Part shown: piece by piece, positions 1-6,448 of the stretch | Layout of the letters: every line of letters starts with the position of its first letter | How positions within the stretch are numbered: the first letter of the stretch is position 1 | Source: Actinomycetota bacterium | GTDB lineage: Bacteria > Actinomycetota > Humimicrobiia > Humimicrobiales > Humimicrobiaceae | DNA: 7,260 nt | Direction of reading: 5' to 3' | NCBI GenBank assembly: GCA_014360385.1 | Contig: JACIXO010000064.1 | Location: 1 to 7,260, forward strand | The notes under the pieces: generated by a model | The model's input: the letters and a program-made list of their open reading frames with translations, nothing else | Told to the model about the DNA's origin: nothing | Database searches by the model: none | Position numbers and translations under genes: made by a program

Positions 1-982
1 GGATACAAAAGATTTTGATAAAATTCCTAAAAACTATTTTAAGGAGATTCTAAAGTCGCTTTCAAAACTTGAAAAGCTAAAGCGAATTCCTTTCTTTTCA
101 GGAATTCATTTTAAGGAAGCAGAAAAAGAACTTTCTCGCAAGATAGAGAATTACAGAAAAATACAGAGGAAAGCGGAAAGAACGTGGAGAATTGTAGAGC
201 TATCGCGGAATGAAAATAGGCCTCAGACAATGGATTACGTAAGTGGAATATTTGAGGATTTTGTTGAGCTTTCAGGAGACAGAGTGGGGGGAGATGACAG
301 TTCTGTTATCTCAGGTCTCGGAAAGATAAATGGGGTTACCGTGGCTGTGATTGGGCACAATAAGGGGAAAGATGTCAAACAAAAGATCGAATACAATTTT
401 GGAATGAGTATGCCGTCAGGATATCGAAAATCTCAGCGGATTATGAGGCTTGCAGACAGATTTGGTTTTCCAATTATAACTTTTATAGATACCCCTGGTG
501 CTTATCCTGCACTTGAGGCTGAGGACGGTGGTCAGGCAGGATCGATTGCAACAAGTATCCTCGTTATGTTTGAAGTGAAGGTTCCCATAATTTCTATTCT
601 AATTGGAGAGGGGGGAAGCGGGGGAGCTTTAGCCCTGGCAGTGGGAAATTATGTTATGATGCTTGAGAATTCTACTTATTCTGTTATTTCGCCAGAAGGC
701 TGTGCTGCGATTCTATGGAAGGATGCATCTGCTGCTAAACTTGCAGCCAGTGCTTTAAAGTTAACTGCAAAAGACCTCCTTAAGTTGGGAGTAATAGATA
801 GAATTATCCATGAGCCAATGGGAGGGGCCCATAATGACCCTGAGAGAATGGTAAGAATAGTAAAAGCCAACCTTATAGAGGTGCTAAAAAGATATAAGGG
901 TGTTTCTGGTGAAGAGCTTAAGAAACAAAGGGCAGAGAAGTATGAATCAATGGGTATATTCACTCTCCTACATACAGGATGA
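1..982 (+). CDS. accA: Acetyl-CoA carboxylase carboxyltransferase subunit alpha, 5'-partial
   Basis: This is the alpha half of the carboxyltransferase that moves a carboxyl group from carboxybiotin to acetyl-CoA, giving malonyl-CoA for fatty-acid synthesis in the cytoplasm. Crotonase-fold signatures are clear: IGHNKG, NFGM..P.GYRK, ITFIDTPGAYP, the oxyanion-loop GEGGSGGALA, NSTYSVISPEGCAAILWK and EPMGGAH. An ATG at 230 exists but aligns with the middle of the family (the TLDY region). The frame is open without a stop from base 2, and that part looks like the normal AccA N-terminal helical segment (lysine/glutamate-rich, then ELSRNENRPQTMDY). No ATG, GTG or TTG occurs in frame before 230, so the start lies left of the window. 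The 326 visible residues already equal or exceed a normal full-length AccA (about 310-325), so the N-terminus is either extended or fused to AccD. The C-terminus adds a few residues (TLLHTG) after the usual end and overlaps the convergent kinase gene by 23 bp. Confidence 0.95.
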   Translation, partial: DTKDFDKIPKNYFKEILKSLSKLEKLKRIPFFSGIHFKEAEKELSRKIENYRKIQRKAERTWRIVELSRNENRPQTMDYVSGIFEDFVELSGDRVGGDDSSVISGLGKINGVTVAVIGHNKGKDVKQKIEYNFGMSMPSGYRKSQRIMRLADRFGFPIITFIDTPGAYPALEAEDGGQAGSIATSILVMFEVKVPIISILIGEGGSGGALALAVGNYVMMLENSTYSVISPEGCAAILWKDASAAKLAASALKLTAKDLLKLGVIDRIIHEPMGGAHNDPERMVRIVKANLIEVLKRYKGVSGEELKKQRAEKYESMGIFTLLHTG

Positions 983-2759
983 CAAAAGAACCCTTGGTAA
1001 TGTAAGTCCCTCCTTCAGGGTCTTGTGCCAGTATTAATCCTTTTTGAATCGAGTAGTCAGTGGAAATGTTTCTTATTTCATAATTTATATTGTTAGACTG
1101 AAGCAGGGTTTGAGCCTGGTTTAAATCCATTTTAGTTACATCCGGGACAGCTACCAGGTCTTCTGTTGTGGTTACTTCTAATGTGACTTCACTTCCTTCT
1201 TTAACTTGGCTACCAGGAGGAGGGTATACTCCAACTATTGTTCCTGGAGGATAATCTTTATTTGTTACTCTGTTTTTTCTGATTGTCAGGCCGTAGGATT
1301 CAAGCTGGGAAACAGCGTAGAAATAGTCCCAGCCTATTACATTAGGAATAAGTACTTTTTTCTCCCCGATGCTTACGGTTAGATTTATCTTTTCTCCGGA
1401 TTTTAGCTCTTTCCCAAATTCTGGGTGCTGATCTAATATAACATTTACACCCATGGAATCTGAATAGACTTTAGAAATGGTTCCTAGCTCAAGTTTTAGT
1501 TCCTTTAGCATATTTTCTGCTTCCTCAAGGGTAAGACCTATAAGGTTTGGCATAGTAATTGTGTCAGAATTTTCCTTTCCTTTGCTTATAATTACTGTTA
1601 TATAGGTGTTGGTGGGGACACTGGTATCTGGTTTGGGAGACTGATCTATTATAAATCTCTCAGGTATATTTTCACTGTATACTTCTTCTTTTATTCTTAA
1701 TCCCAGGTTGTAAGTTTTGAGTATTTTTTCTGCCTGGGCTACTGGAATGTTTTCAATAGGGGGCACTCTAACAAAACTTAAGCTTTGTCTTAAACTTATG
1801 TAGTTTACGCTAAAAATCAGGAAGAGGATAAAAAAAATTGAAGTTAGTGAAATCAGAGTAATGTTAAGAACAGAACTACTGGATTTAACTTTTGATTTCA
1901 GTCTTGAGGTTATTTTTAGCTGTCTTTTCTCTATTGTGAGAGGTTTATTATTCAGAAAGTTTTCAAGGTCTCTTCTTAGACTCTGAGCACTATCGTATCT
2001 TTTCTGAGGGTCTTTTTCGAGGCAATGCATTACAATTTTTTCAAGCTTTACTGGTATGTCTTTTATGAAAGTTGAAGGTTTTACAGGTGCTTCATTTATG
2101 TGTTTTAAGCTTATATCTATAGGGTTGTCTCCTCTGAAGGGAACATCGCCTGCCAGCATTTCATACATCACGATGCCCAGTGAGTAGATATCAGTTCTAA
2201 AGTCCAGTAGCTCACCTTTTGCCTGTTCTGGTGAAATGTAGTGAGCTGTTCCCATTATGCTTATAGTTTTTGTCTCATCTCCACCCAGAATCTTGGCTAT
2301 TCCAAAGTCGGTTACTTTAACAACTCCTTCTGAGTCAATCATTATATTCTGGGGTTTTATGTCTCTGTGTATAAGGTTATTCTTATGAGCAGCTTCCAGC
2401 GCATTACATATCTGGATGGTATATTTAGCTACGACCTTTGGGTTAAGGGGACCTCTTCTTTCTATAATTTCCTTAAGGCTTTGTCCTTTTAGGTATTCCA
2501 TGGAGATGAAGTACTGGTTATCATAGCTTCCCCAGTCATAAATGGATACTATATTTGGATGGTTTAGATTAGCAAGGATTTGTGCTTCTCTTCTAAATCT
2601 GGCGACAAAAGTTCTATCATTTGAATGGAGTGGCGAAAGGATTTTTATAGCTACTTCTTTGTTTGATTTTAAATCTGTGGCTAAATATACATCTGCCATC
2701 CCACCAGTTGCGATTTTTTTTAGAAGTTTGTATCGTTCTGAAATAATCTTGTCATTCAT
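960..2759 (-). CDS. prkC: PASTA-domain serine/threonine protein kinase (PknB/PrkC/StkP family)
   Basis: This is a membrane-spanning Hanks-type kinase that phosphorylates Ser/Thr on cytoplasmic proteins and monitors the cell wall through external PASTA repeats. The kinase domain spans about residues 10-270: glycine loop ATGGMADVYLA (17-27), catalytic K39 in VAIK, helix-C E58, catalytic loop HRDIKPQN (131-138, D133), DFG at 151-153, and an activation loop with several Thr/Ser (T163, T165, S167, T171) ending in GTAHYISPEQA. All key residues are intact. A basic serine-rich juxtamembrane stretch (about 279-296) precedes one transmembrane helix (about 297-320). Four PASTA repeats follow at about 328-393, 400-465, 467-530 and 534-598, each with a late proline motif such as DQSP, DQHP, VYPPPGS and AQDP. 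The length of 599 is normal for the family. The gene lies 22 bp downstream of the phosphatase gene with no good Shine-Dalgarno, so it is probably co-transcribed and translationally coupled. The ATG at 2759 gives the canonical short leader before the kinase fold. Confidence 0.96.
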   Translation of the reverse strand: MNDKIISERYKLLKKIATGGMADVYLATDLKSNKEVAIKILSPLHSNDRTFVARFRREAQILANLNHPNIVSIYDWGSYDNQYFISMEYLKGQSLKEIIERRGPLNPKVVAKYTIQICNALEAAHKNNLIHRDIKPQNIMIDSEGVVKVTDFGIAKILGGDETKTISIMGTAHYISPEQAKGELLDFRTDIYSLGIVMYEMLAGDVPFRGDNPIDISLKHINEAPVKPSTFIKDIPVKLEKIVMHCLEKDPQKRYDSAQSLRRDLENFLNNKPLTIEKRQLKITSRLKSKVKSSSSVLNITLISLTSIFFILFLIFSVNYISLRQSLSFVRVPPIENIPVAQAEKILKTYNLGLRIKEEVYSENIPERFIIDQSPKPDTSVPTNTYITVIISKGKENSDTITMPNLIGLTLEEAENMLKELKLELGTISKVYSDSMGVNVILDQHPEFGKELKSGEKINLTVSIGEKKVLIPNVIGWDYFYAVSQLESYGLTIRKNRVTNKDYPPGTIVGVYPPPGSQVKEGSEVTLEVTTTEDLVAVPDVTKMDLNQAQTLLQSNNINYEIRNISTDYSIQKGLILAQDPEGGTYITKGSFVILYVGE

Positions 2760-2781
2760 TCTGCTGTTTAGATTATTCTGA

Positions 2782-3630
2782 TTATGCTAACCTGACAACA
2801 ACCACAGTTATATTGTCAAACCCACCTCTTTTTTTAGCAAGGTTTATAAGATTTTTTCCAATACTTTCAACATTTTCATATTTTTCTATGGTTCTTAGTA
2901 TAGTCTGGTCATCAAGCATTGAATTTAAGCCATCAGTACATAGAAGCAAGATATCGTTTGGCTTTAAGTCAAAGAAAAAAGAGTCGTAACTTAGTTCCAT
3001 ATCTACTCCCAGAACATTTGTTAATATATTTCTGTAAGGATGAACGGACATTTCTTCGTAAGTTATTTTTCCGTTTCTATACAGTTTTCCGACCACGGTG
3101 TGATCCTCAGTTAAGAGACTTATACTTTCTCCTCTCTTAAGGTATAGCCTACTATCACCGACGTGGATGCAGTAAGCTTTATAGGAATCGATGTATGCTC
3201 CAGTAAAAGTGGTGCCCATACCTGCAAATTCATAATTAGAGATGGAAAGATTGAAGACTTTCTTATTTGCTATTTCGATACTTGTGGACAGTAAAATTTT
3301 TATTCTTTCTGAGGTGTTGTCTTGAACTTTATCCTCATTGGTGAACCTGGATTTATCTCTAGTTTCACTTTCTTTTCTGTCCTGCTCGCTTTCAAATTCT
3401 ACTATTTTTTTAGTTTTTTTTGTTCCATTTTTGGGTTCAATGGTAGAGAGAGTAGATATATGAGATTTGAAGTGATTTACAAAAGATTCGACTGCCATCC
3501 TGCTTGCAACTTCGCCTGCCTTGTGTCCACCCATTCCATCGGCGACTACAAATAGACTATCTTCTGCATAGAAGAAGTCCTCGTTTTGCTCTCTGTAATT
3601 TCCAATATCTGTAGTTGCAAAATATTCCAT
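2782..3630 (-). CDS. prpC: PP2C-family (PPM) serine/threonine protein phosphatase, PrpC/Stp-like
   Basis: This metal-dependent cytoplasmic phosphatase is expected to reverse the phosphorylation made by the kinase encoded 22 bp downstream. PPM motifs are in order: TDIGNYREQNED (7-18), VVADGMGGHKAGE (28-40, metal-binding D31), GMGTT (137-141), HVGDSRLYL (156-164), LTEDHTVV (173-180), CTDGL (231-235, D233) and GGFDNITVVVV (269-279, D272). The acidic metal ligands are present. Residues about 66-108 form a hydrophilic Lys/Glu/Asp/Arg-rich segment that normal PrpC/PstP proteins lack. This insertion explains the 282-aa length against about 240-250 for minimal family members. The ATG at 3630 gives the canonical N-terminus. 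No Shine-Dalgarno precedes it, and a TATAAT hexamer lies only 7 bp upstream, suggesting a leaderless transcript. It is the first gene of a two-gene operon with the kinase. Confidence 0.95.
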   Translation of the reverse strand: MEYFATTDIGNYREQNEDFFYAEDSLFVVADGMGGHKAGEVASRMAVESFVNHFKSHISTLSTIEPKNGTKKTKKIVEFESEQDRKESETRDKSRFTNEDKVQDNTSERIKILLSTSIEIANKKVFNLSISNYEFAGMGTTFTGAYIDSYKAYCIHVGDSRLYLKRGESISLLTEDHTVVGKLYRNGKITYEEMSVHPYRNILTNVLGVDMELSYDSFFFDLKPNDILLLCTDGLNSMLDDQTILRTIEKYENVESIGKNLINLAKKRGGFDNITVVVVRLA

Positions 3631-3666
3631 GTAAAATATTATATGTTATAATTTCGTATTAATAAA
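3631..3666 (-). promoter_or_regulatory. Predicted promoter of the phosphatase-kinase operon
   Basis: On the minus strand a perfect TATAAT lies at 3643-3638, with a poor -35 (TTTATT, 3666-3661) 17 bp upstream. The expected start of transcription, about 7 bases after the -10, falls at about 3631, directly at the ATG (3630). A second possible -10 (TATAAC, 3650-3645) would leave a leader of only about 7 bases. No ribosome-binding site is visible in either case. Confidence 0.5.
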
Positions 3667-3703
3667 ACCCTTGTTTTATGTTGTGAAAATGTTGTAATCT
3701 ATA

Positions 3704-3732
3704 TTGTCACATTATCGTTTGTCTTCTAATTT
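3704..3732 (+). promoter_or_regulatory. Possible promoter for tRNA-Leu
   Basis: TTGTCA (3704-3709, five of six bases of the consensus -35) is followed after 17 bp by a weak -10, TAATTT (3727-3732). Transcription would start near 3739 and give a 5' leader of about 54 bases for RNase P to remove. An alternative is TTGTTT (3671) with TAATCT (3695) at 18-bp spacing. The assignment is tentative because the -10 is poor. Confidence 0.3.
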
Positions 3733-3792
3733 CTGGAAGCCCTGAAAGGTAAGTTGCGGACTGGTTTAAGAAAGCAGGATTTTTCTAAAGAT

Positions 3793-3879
3793 GGGCGAAT
3801 GGCGGAACTGGTAGACGCGCTAGGTTCAGGGTCTAGTGCTCGAAAGAGTGTGGGGGTTCGAGTCCCCCTTCGCCCACCA
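3793..3879 (+). tRNA. tRNA-Leu (anticodon CAG)
   Basis: The 87-nt sequence folds as a class II tRNA. The acceptor stem GGGCGAA (3793-3799) pairs with TTCGCCC (3869-3875), followed by discriminator A3876 and an encoded CCA (3877-3879). The D stem is GCG (3802-3804) with CGC (3816-3818), and the loop contains GG. The anticodon stem CTAGG (3820-3824) pairs with TCTAG (3832-3836), and the loop TTCAGGG places CAG at 3827-3829, reading CUG. The long variable arm has a CTC-GAAA-GAG hairpin, typical of tRNA-Leu. The T arm is GGGGG-TTCGAGT-CCCCC (3852-3868). The A discriminator and long variable arm support leucine rather than serine. It lies between divergent and co-directional protein genes. No duplicated 3' end, as from an integrated element, was seen in the window. 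Confidence 0.98.
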
Positions 3880-3915
3880 TTGCGCCGGGCTCTCAGATTT
3901 TGAGCTTTAAACCTT

Positions 3916-3944
3916 AAATCTTGTTAGATTTTATTGATTTTTTT
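3916..3944 (+). terminator. Possible weak Rho-independent terminator after tRNA-Leu
   Basis: A six-base inverted repeat, AAATCT (3916-3921) and AGATTT (3926-3931), encloses a TGTT loop and is followed by a T-rich run ending in seven T (3938-3944). The position, 37 bases after the tRNA 3' end, suits a terminator. The stem is A/T-rich and short, so it would be weak. Confidence 0.3.
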
Positions 3945-4052
3945 GGAAGAGATTTCTTTGTTTCTTGAAAATCCTTTTTGATTTTATGATTGGAGAAAAC
4001 TTTCTCTAGGTTTCACTTAAGCTGTACTTAGACTTAAATAAGAGGAAATAGA

Positions 4053-4060
4053 AGGAGAGG
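4053..4060 (+). promoter_or_regulatory. Ribosome-binding site of the CARDB-like gene
   Basis: AGGAGAGG is the strongest Shine-Dalgarno-like stretch in the window. Its end lies 11 bases before the GTG at 4072, slightly far. No ATG, GTG or TTG in the same frame is closer, and a stop (TAA, 4039-4041) lies upstream, so GTG is the only conventional start. An ATT at 4066 would sit at better spacing, but this is speculative. Confidence 0.5.
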
Positions 4061-4071
4061 TAGATATTGGA

Positions 4072-5100
4072 GTGGAGAGGCGAAGCAGAAGAGATTCAAT
4101 CATTACTCTAATAATAATGGTTATAATAGCATCTGTTATTATAAGCTGGCTTTCAGGTCTGTGGAGCTTTAATCCTGGCAGAAAAGACTTAACCGATGAA
4201 GAAAGACTTACTATTGCTGATTATATAAATTCGATTTCTGTTCTGGTTCAACATTCAAATAAAACTTCTGTTGATTTCTTCATGGCTCTTGACAACATTA
4301 AGGGGTTATCAAGGGAGGAGCTTGATAGTAAACTTTCAGAGATTATTGAGGAAAGTAGGGTCGTACTCGAAAATTGCGAGGGATTGCATCCACCTGAATT
4401 TTTTGATGTACCACATGGATATTTTATCCTCGTCTTAAAGGTTAGAAATAATGCATACGAAAACTTTAAACCAGCTTTGTTTAATGCTCTTCAAGATTTA
4501 GATTTGGATATATCTTGTTCCCAGATAACTGATTCTTTTCTTAGTCTTTATATGAGTGATGAAATCTACAAGTATTTTCAGGAAGAATTAGCTGCCTCCG
4601 GAGAGAAGCTAGGAATAAAAAATCTCACCATAATAGATTCAAAAGTCTTAAGGGACAAAAGACTGGTATCCAGCGAAAATGTCTTAAATTTTGTATCGGA
4701 GATAAAAACAGTAACCACTCTTCAGGAAAGGAGGGGAGTAGCTGTAATTGCCGAGAGTATTGAATTTGATCCTCCCAAAATTAATGAGCAGGGTGACTAT
4801 TTGATACTGGCAAAGGGTTCTGAAATTAGTATAACTGTGTTGGTGGAAAATCAAGGAAATGTTGTGGAGAACGATGTAAATGTGGTTATGAAATATGAAA
4901 CTGAAGATAATCCTAAAGCTGAGGAGAAAAAGTATGTGATAAGCACGATAGCTCCTTCTGAGCAAAAAGCTATAACTTTAACTGGATTTAAAGCCTACCC
5001 TGGTAGAAAATGTCAGTTAACGGTAACTGTGGGACCAGTTCCAAACGAGGTTGTTCTGGCCAACAACACAGCATCATATAAGTTTGTGGTTGAGAAATAA
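4072..5100 (+). CDS. Membrane-anchored protein with C-terminal CARDB-like domain, function unknown
   Basis: I do not recognise a named gene. The 342-aa product has a basic N-terminus (ERRSRR), one hydrophobic helix (about residues 9-30) and then a soluble, acidic region, so it is probably anchored in the membrane by its N-terminus and faces outward. Residues about 40-220 are mostly helical-looking, with two cysteines (C102, C149) and no enzyme motif that I can see. Residues about 226-340 look like a CARDB or similar Ig-like beta sandwich: ITVLVENQGNVVENDVNV, then VISTIAPSEQKAITLTGF, then a closing VVLANNTASYKFVV. Such domains act in adhesion or protein binding at cell surfaces. The start is GTG. 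The 3' end is followed by a 19-bp tandem copy of itself. The downstream M23 peptidase, also membrane anchored, is 123 bp away on the same strand, so an envelope role is plausible but inferred. Confidence 0.85.
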   Translation: MERRSRRDSIITLIIMVIIASVIISWLSGLWSFNPGRKDLTDEERLTIADYINSISVLVQHSNKTSVDFFMALDNIKGLSREELDSKLSEIIEESRVVLENCEGLHPPEFFDVPHGYFILVLKVRNNAYENFKPALFNALQDLDLDISCSQITDSFLSLYMSDEIYKYFQEELAASGEKLGIKNLTIIDSKVLRDKRLVSSENVLNFVSEIKTVTTLQERRGVAVIAESIEFDPPKINEQGDYLILAKGSEISITVLVENQGNVVENDVNVVMKYETEDNPKAEEKKYVISTIAPSEQKAITLTGFKAYPGRKCQLTVTVGPVPNEVVLANNTASYKFVVEK

Positions 5101-5118
5101 GTTTATGGTTGAGAAATA
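5081..5118 (+). repeat. 19-bp tandem duplication across the stop codon of the CARDB-like gene
   Basis: AGTTTGTGGTTGAGAAATA (5081-5099) is followed immediately by AGTTTATGGTTGAGAAATA (5100-5118). The copies differ at one base (G5086, A5105). The first copy encodes the protein's last residues (KFVVEK) and contributes TA of the TAA stop. The second copy, shifted by 19 bp, would read KFMVEK and then TAG in another frame and is not translated with the gene. Confidence 0.95.
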
Positions 5119-5183
5119 GGCAAGACAGTCTAAGATAAAATCTCCCAGAAGTATTTCATATATTTTCTTTATTAGGTATAATA

Positions 5184-5212
5184 TTGACACCATTTTACAT
5201 TGTAACTTTATT
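5184..5212 (+). promoter_or_regulatory. Predicted promoter of the M23 peptidase gene
   Basis: A perfect TTGACA -35 (5184-5189) is followed, after 17 bp, by TTTATT (5207-5212, four of six -10 bases). Transcription would start near 5219, only about five bases before the ATG at 5224. A perfect TATAAT at 5177-5182 could be the -10 of a second promoter starting near 5189, but its -35 is poor. No Shine-Dalgarno precedes the ATG. Confidence 0.45.
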
Positions 5213-5223
5213 TTCTATTTATA

Positions 5224-6195
5224 ATGAGTGATCAGAGTAATAAGTTTTTTACCCTTCTTATAATCTCGGATGCTAAATCGAAGATTAAAAGAATAAGAAT
5301 ATCCCACAATTTCCTAAGGTTTTTTGGCATAGCCTCTATAGTAGTAGTTGCCTCCATTTCAATTCTCGTGTCTAATCTTGTGTTAACTCACCAGAAACTG
5401 AATGAGAAATTGCTGGAGATCCAGAGAATAGAATATAAGATAAACTACAAGGAGGTTGAGCTCCAAAACCTTGAGAAAAAAACTAAAGAGGTGGAAACCA
5501 AGACAAAGATTCTAGAGAACTATCTTAAAGAGATTGAAGAGCTTGATAAGATGGTGAGAAACATAACTGGTAAGGGTGGATTTGATGAAGAAGTAGCAAT
5601 TTACTCTTCAGACCTTAGTGCAGATATAAATATTGAAAGTGATCCTTCCGAGATATTCTATTATACCAATGATCAGGAAGAGGAACTCGATGATATAGAT
5701 AAGCTATTGGATGAACTTTTAGCAAAAGCCCCTGCTCTATCCGAAAAGCTATCTCAGGATAAGCGGGATATGGAGGACCATATATATTTGATGGAGCACA
5801 CCCCTTCTATATGGCCCACTTGGGGCAAGATTACTACACTTTTCTGTGATGGCAGAGCAAAAACATGGAGACCAGGGCTTCATAAGGGACTTGATATTGC
5901 TAATAGTGTGGGTACTCAGGTAAATGCGACTGCGAGTGGGGTAGTGATATTTTCAGGATGGCATGGAGGCTACGGTAGAAAGGTAGTAATATATCATGGG
6001 ACTGGACTTGATGGAGCTGTTTATACCACTGTCTATGCTCACCTTAATAAAATTTATGTAAATGTTGGTGATGAGGTAAAACAGGGCGATGTAATTGGCC
6101 TTATGGGGAATAGTGGAAGAAGTACAGGATCACATTTACATTATGAGGTTTTAGTGAACGGTATCCCAAAGAATCCAAGGGACTTTCTTCCATAA
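5224..6195 (+). CDS. Membrane-anchored coiled-coil M23-family peptidase (LytM/murein hydrolase type)
   Basis: This is a probable peptidoglycan endopeptidase or an activator of a wall hydrolase, acting outside the membrane. The 323-aa product starts with a cytoplasmic segment rich in basic residues (about 1-30), followed by a transmembrane helix (about 33-54). A coiled coil (about 55-112, dense in K/E/L) and an acidic linker (about 120-165, EEELDD) come next. A C-terminal M23 beta-lytic domain fills about 195-323. The zinc and catalytic signature is complete: HKGLD (H220, D224), YAHL (H273) and HLHYEV (H304, H306). VGDEVKQGDVIGLMGNSGRSTGSHLH is the classic M23 core, so the enzyme should be active rather than a degenerate EnvC/NlpD-like activator. 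The ATG at 5224 gives the usual N-terminus for membrane-anchored family members. It may be co-transcribed with the preceding gene but has its own promoter candidate. It ends convergently with the vapBC module. Confidence 0.94.
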   Translation: MSDQSNKFFTLLIISDAKSKIKRIRISHNFLRFFGIASIVVVASISILVSNLVLTHQKLNEKLLEIQRIEYKINYKEVELQNLEKKTKEVETKTKILENYLKEIEELDKMVRNITGKGGFDEEVAIYSSDLSADINIESDPSEIFYYTNDQEEELDDIDKLLDELLAKAPALSEKLSQDKRDMEDHIYLMEHTPSIWPTWGKITTLFCDGRAKTWRPGLHKGLDIANSVGTQVNATASGVVIFSGWHGGYGRKVVIYHGTGLDGAVYTTVYAHLNKIYVNVGDEVKQGDVIGLMGNSGRSTGSHLHYEVLVNGIPKNPRDFLP

Positions 6196-6319
6196 CTTGA
6201 TACTGTAGCTTGTATAGATACCTGTCACTTCAAAGATTCCTTTAGATGAACCATAATTGTGCTCAACAAAATCAACTTCTATATTACTATCGTTTTATGG
6301 ATGGAAGTATATTTTCTTT

Positions 6320-6377
6320 GGTAATTATAAGATATTTACTACTATAATATAATGGTAGTAAATATTTTATAATTACC
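6320..6377. repeat. 58-bp near-perfect palindrome with 23-bp arms
   Basis: The left arm (6320-6342) begins GGTAATTATAA and ends TTTACTAC. The right arm (6355-6377) is its reverse complement except at one position, G6331 against T6366, which would be a G-U wobble in plus-strand RNA. The central 12 bases are TATAATATAATG, of which three more pairs can form, leaving a six-base loop. It lies between the convergent ends of the M23 gene and vapC. Possible roles are a bidirectional transcription end or RNA-protecting hairpin, a miniature mobile element, or a binding site. There is no strong T run on either side, which argues against a classical terminator. Confidence 0.9.
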
Positions 6378-6448
6378 TAATATTTTGCTTGACATAATTT
6401 ACACTTTATATAAAAAGATATTGAACCTACCTATGTCTTATTACAAAA

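Noticed and set aside
676..963. Long open frames antisense to accA, the kinase, the phosphatase and the CARDB-like gene.
   Set aside because: They lie opposite strongly conserved protein families, have no ribosome-binding sites and encode biased, unrecognisable sequence, so they are shadows of the real genes.
1001..1018. Short CCCT-CCTTC-AGGG hairpin just after accA, considered as its terminator.
   Set aside because: It has a four-base stem, has no T run after it, and encodes the kinase C-terminus on the other strand.
3965..3990. TTGAAA and TATGAT as a promoter for the CARDB-like gene.
   Set aside because: They are 14 bp apart, too close for a normal sigma-70-type promoter. No convincing promoter is seen for this gene; read-through from the tRNA is possible.
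3993..4006. GAGAAA-AC-TTTCTC inverted repeat upstream of the CARDB-like gene.
   Set aside because: The two-base gap makes a full hairpin sterically poor, and A/T-rich short repeats like this are common by chance here. No T run follows.
6151..6294. Minus-strand open stretch of 47 codons (protein-like text including VEHNYGSSKGIFEVTG) running from the M23 3' end into the gap.
   Set aside because: It has no ATG, TTG or ribosome-binding site, starts after a stop, and its last third is antisense to the M23 gene. At most it is a remnant of an old gene.
6389..6414. TTGACA (6389-6394) with TATAAA (6409-6414) on the plus strand.
   Set aside because: The spacing is only 14 bp and nothing but the antisense of vapC lies downstream, so it is not listed as a promoter.
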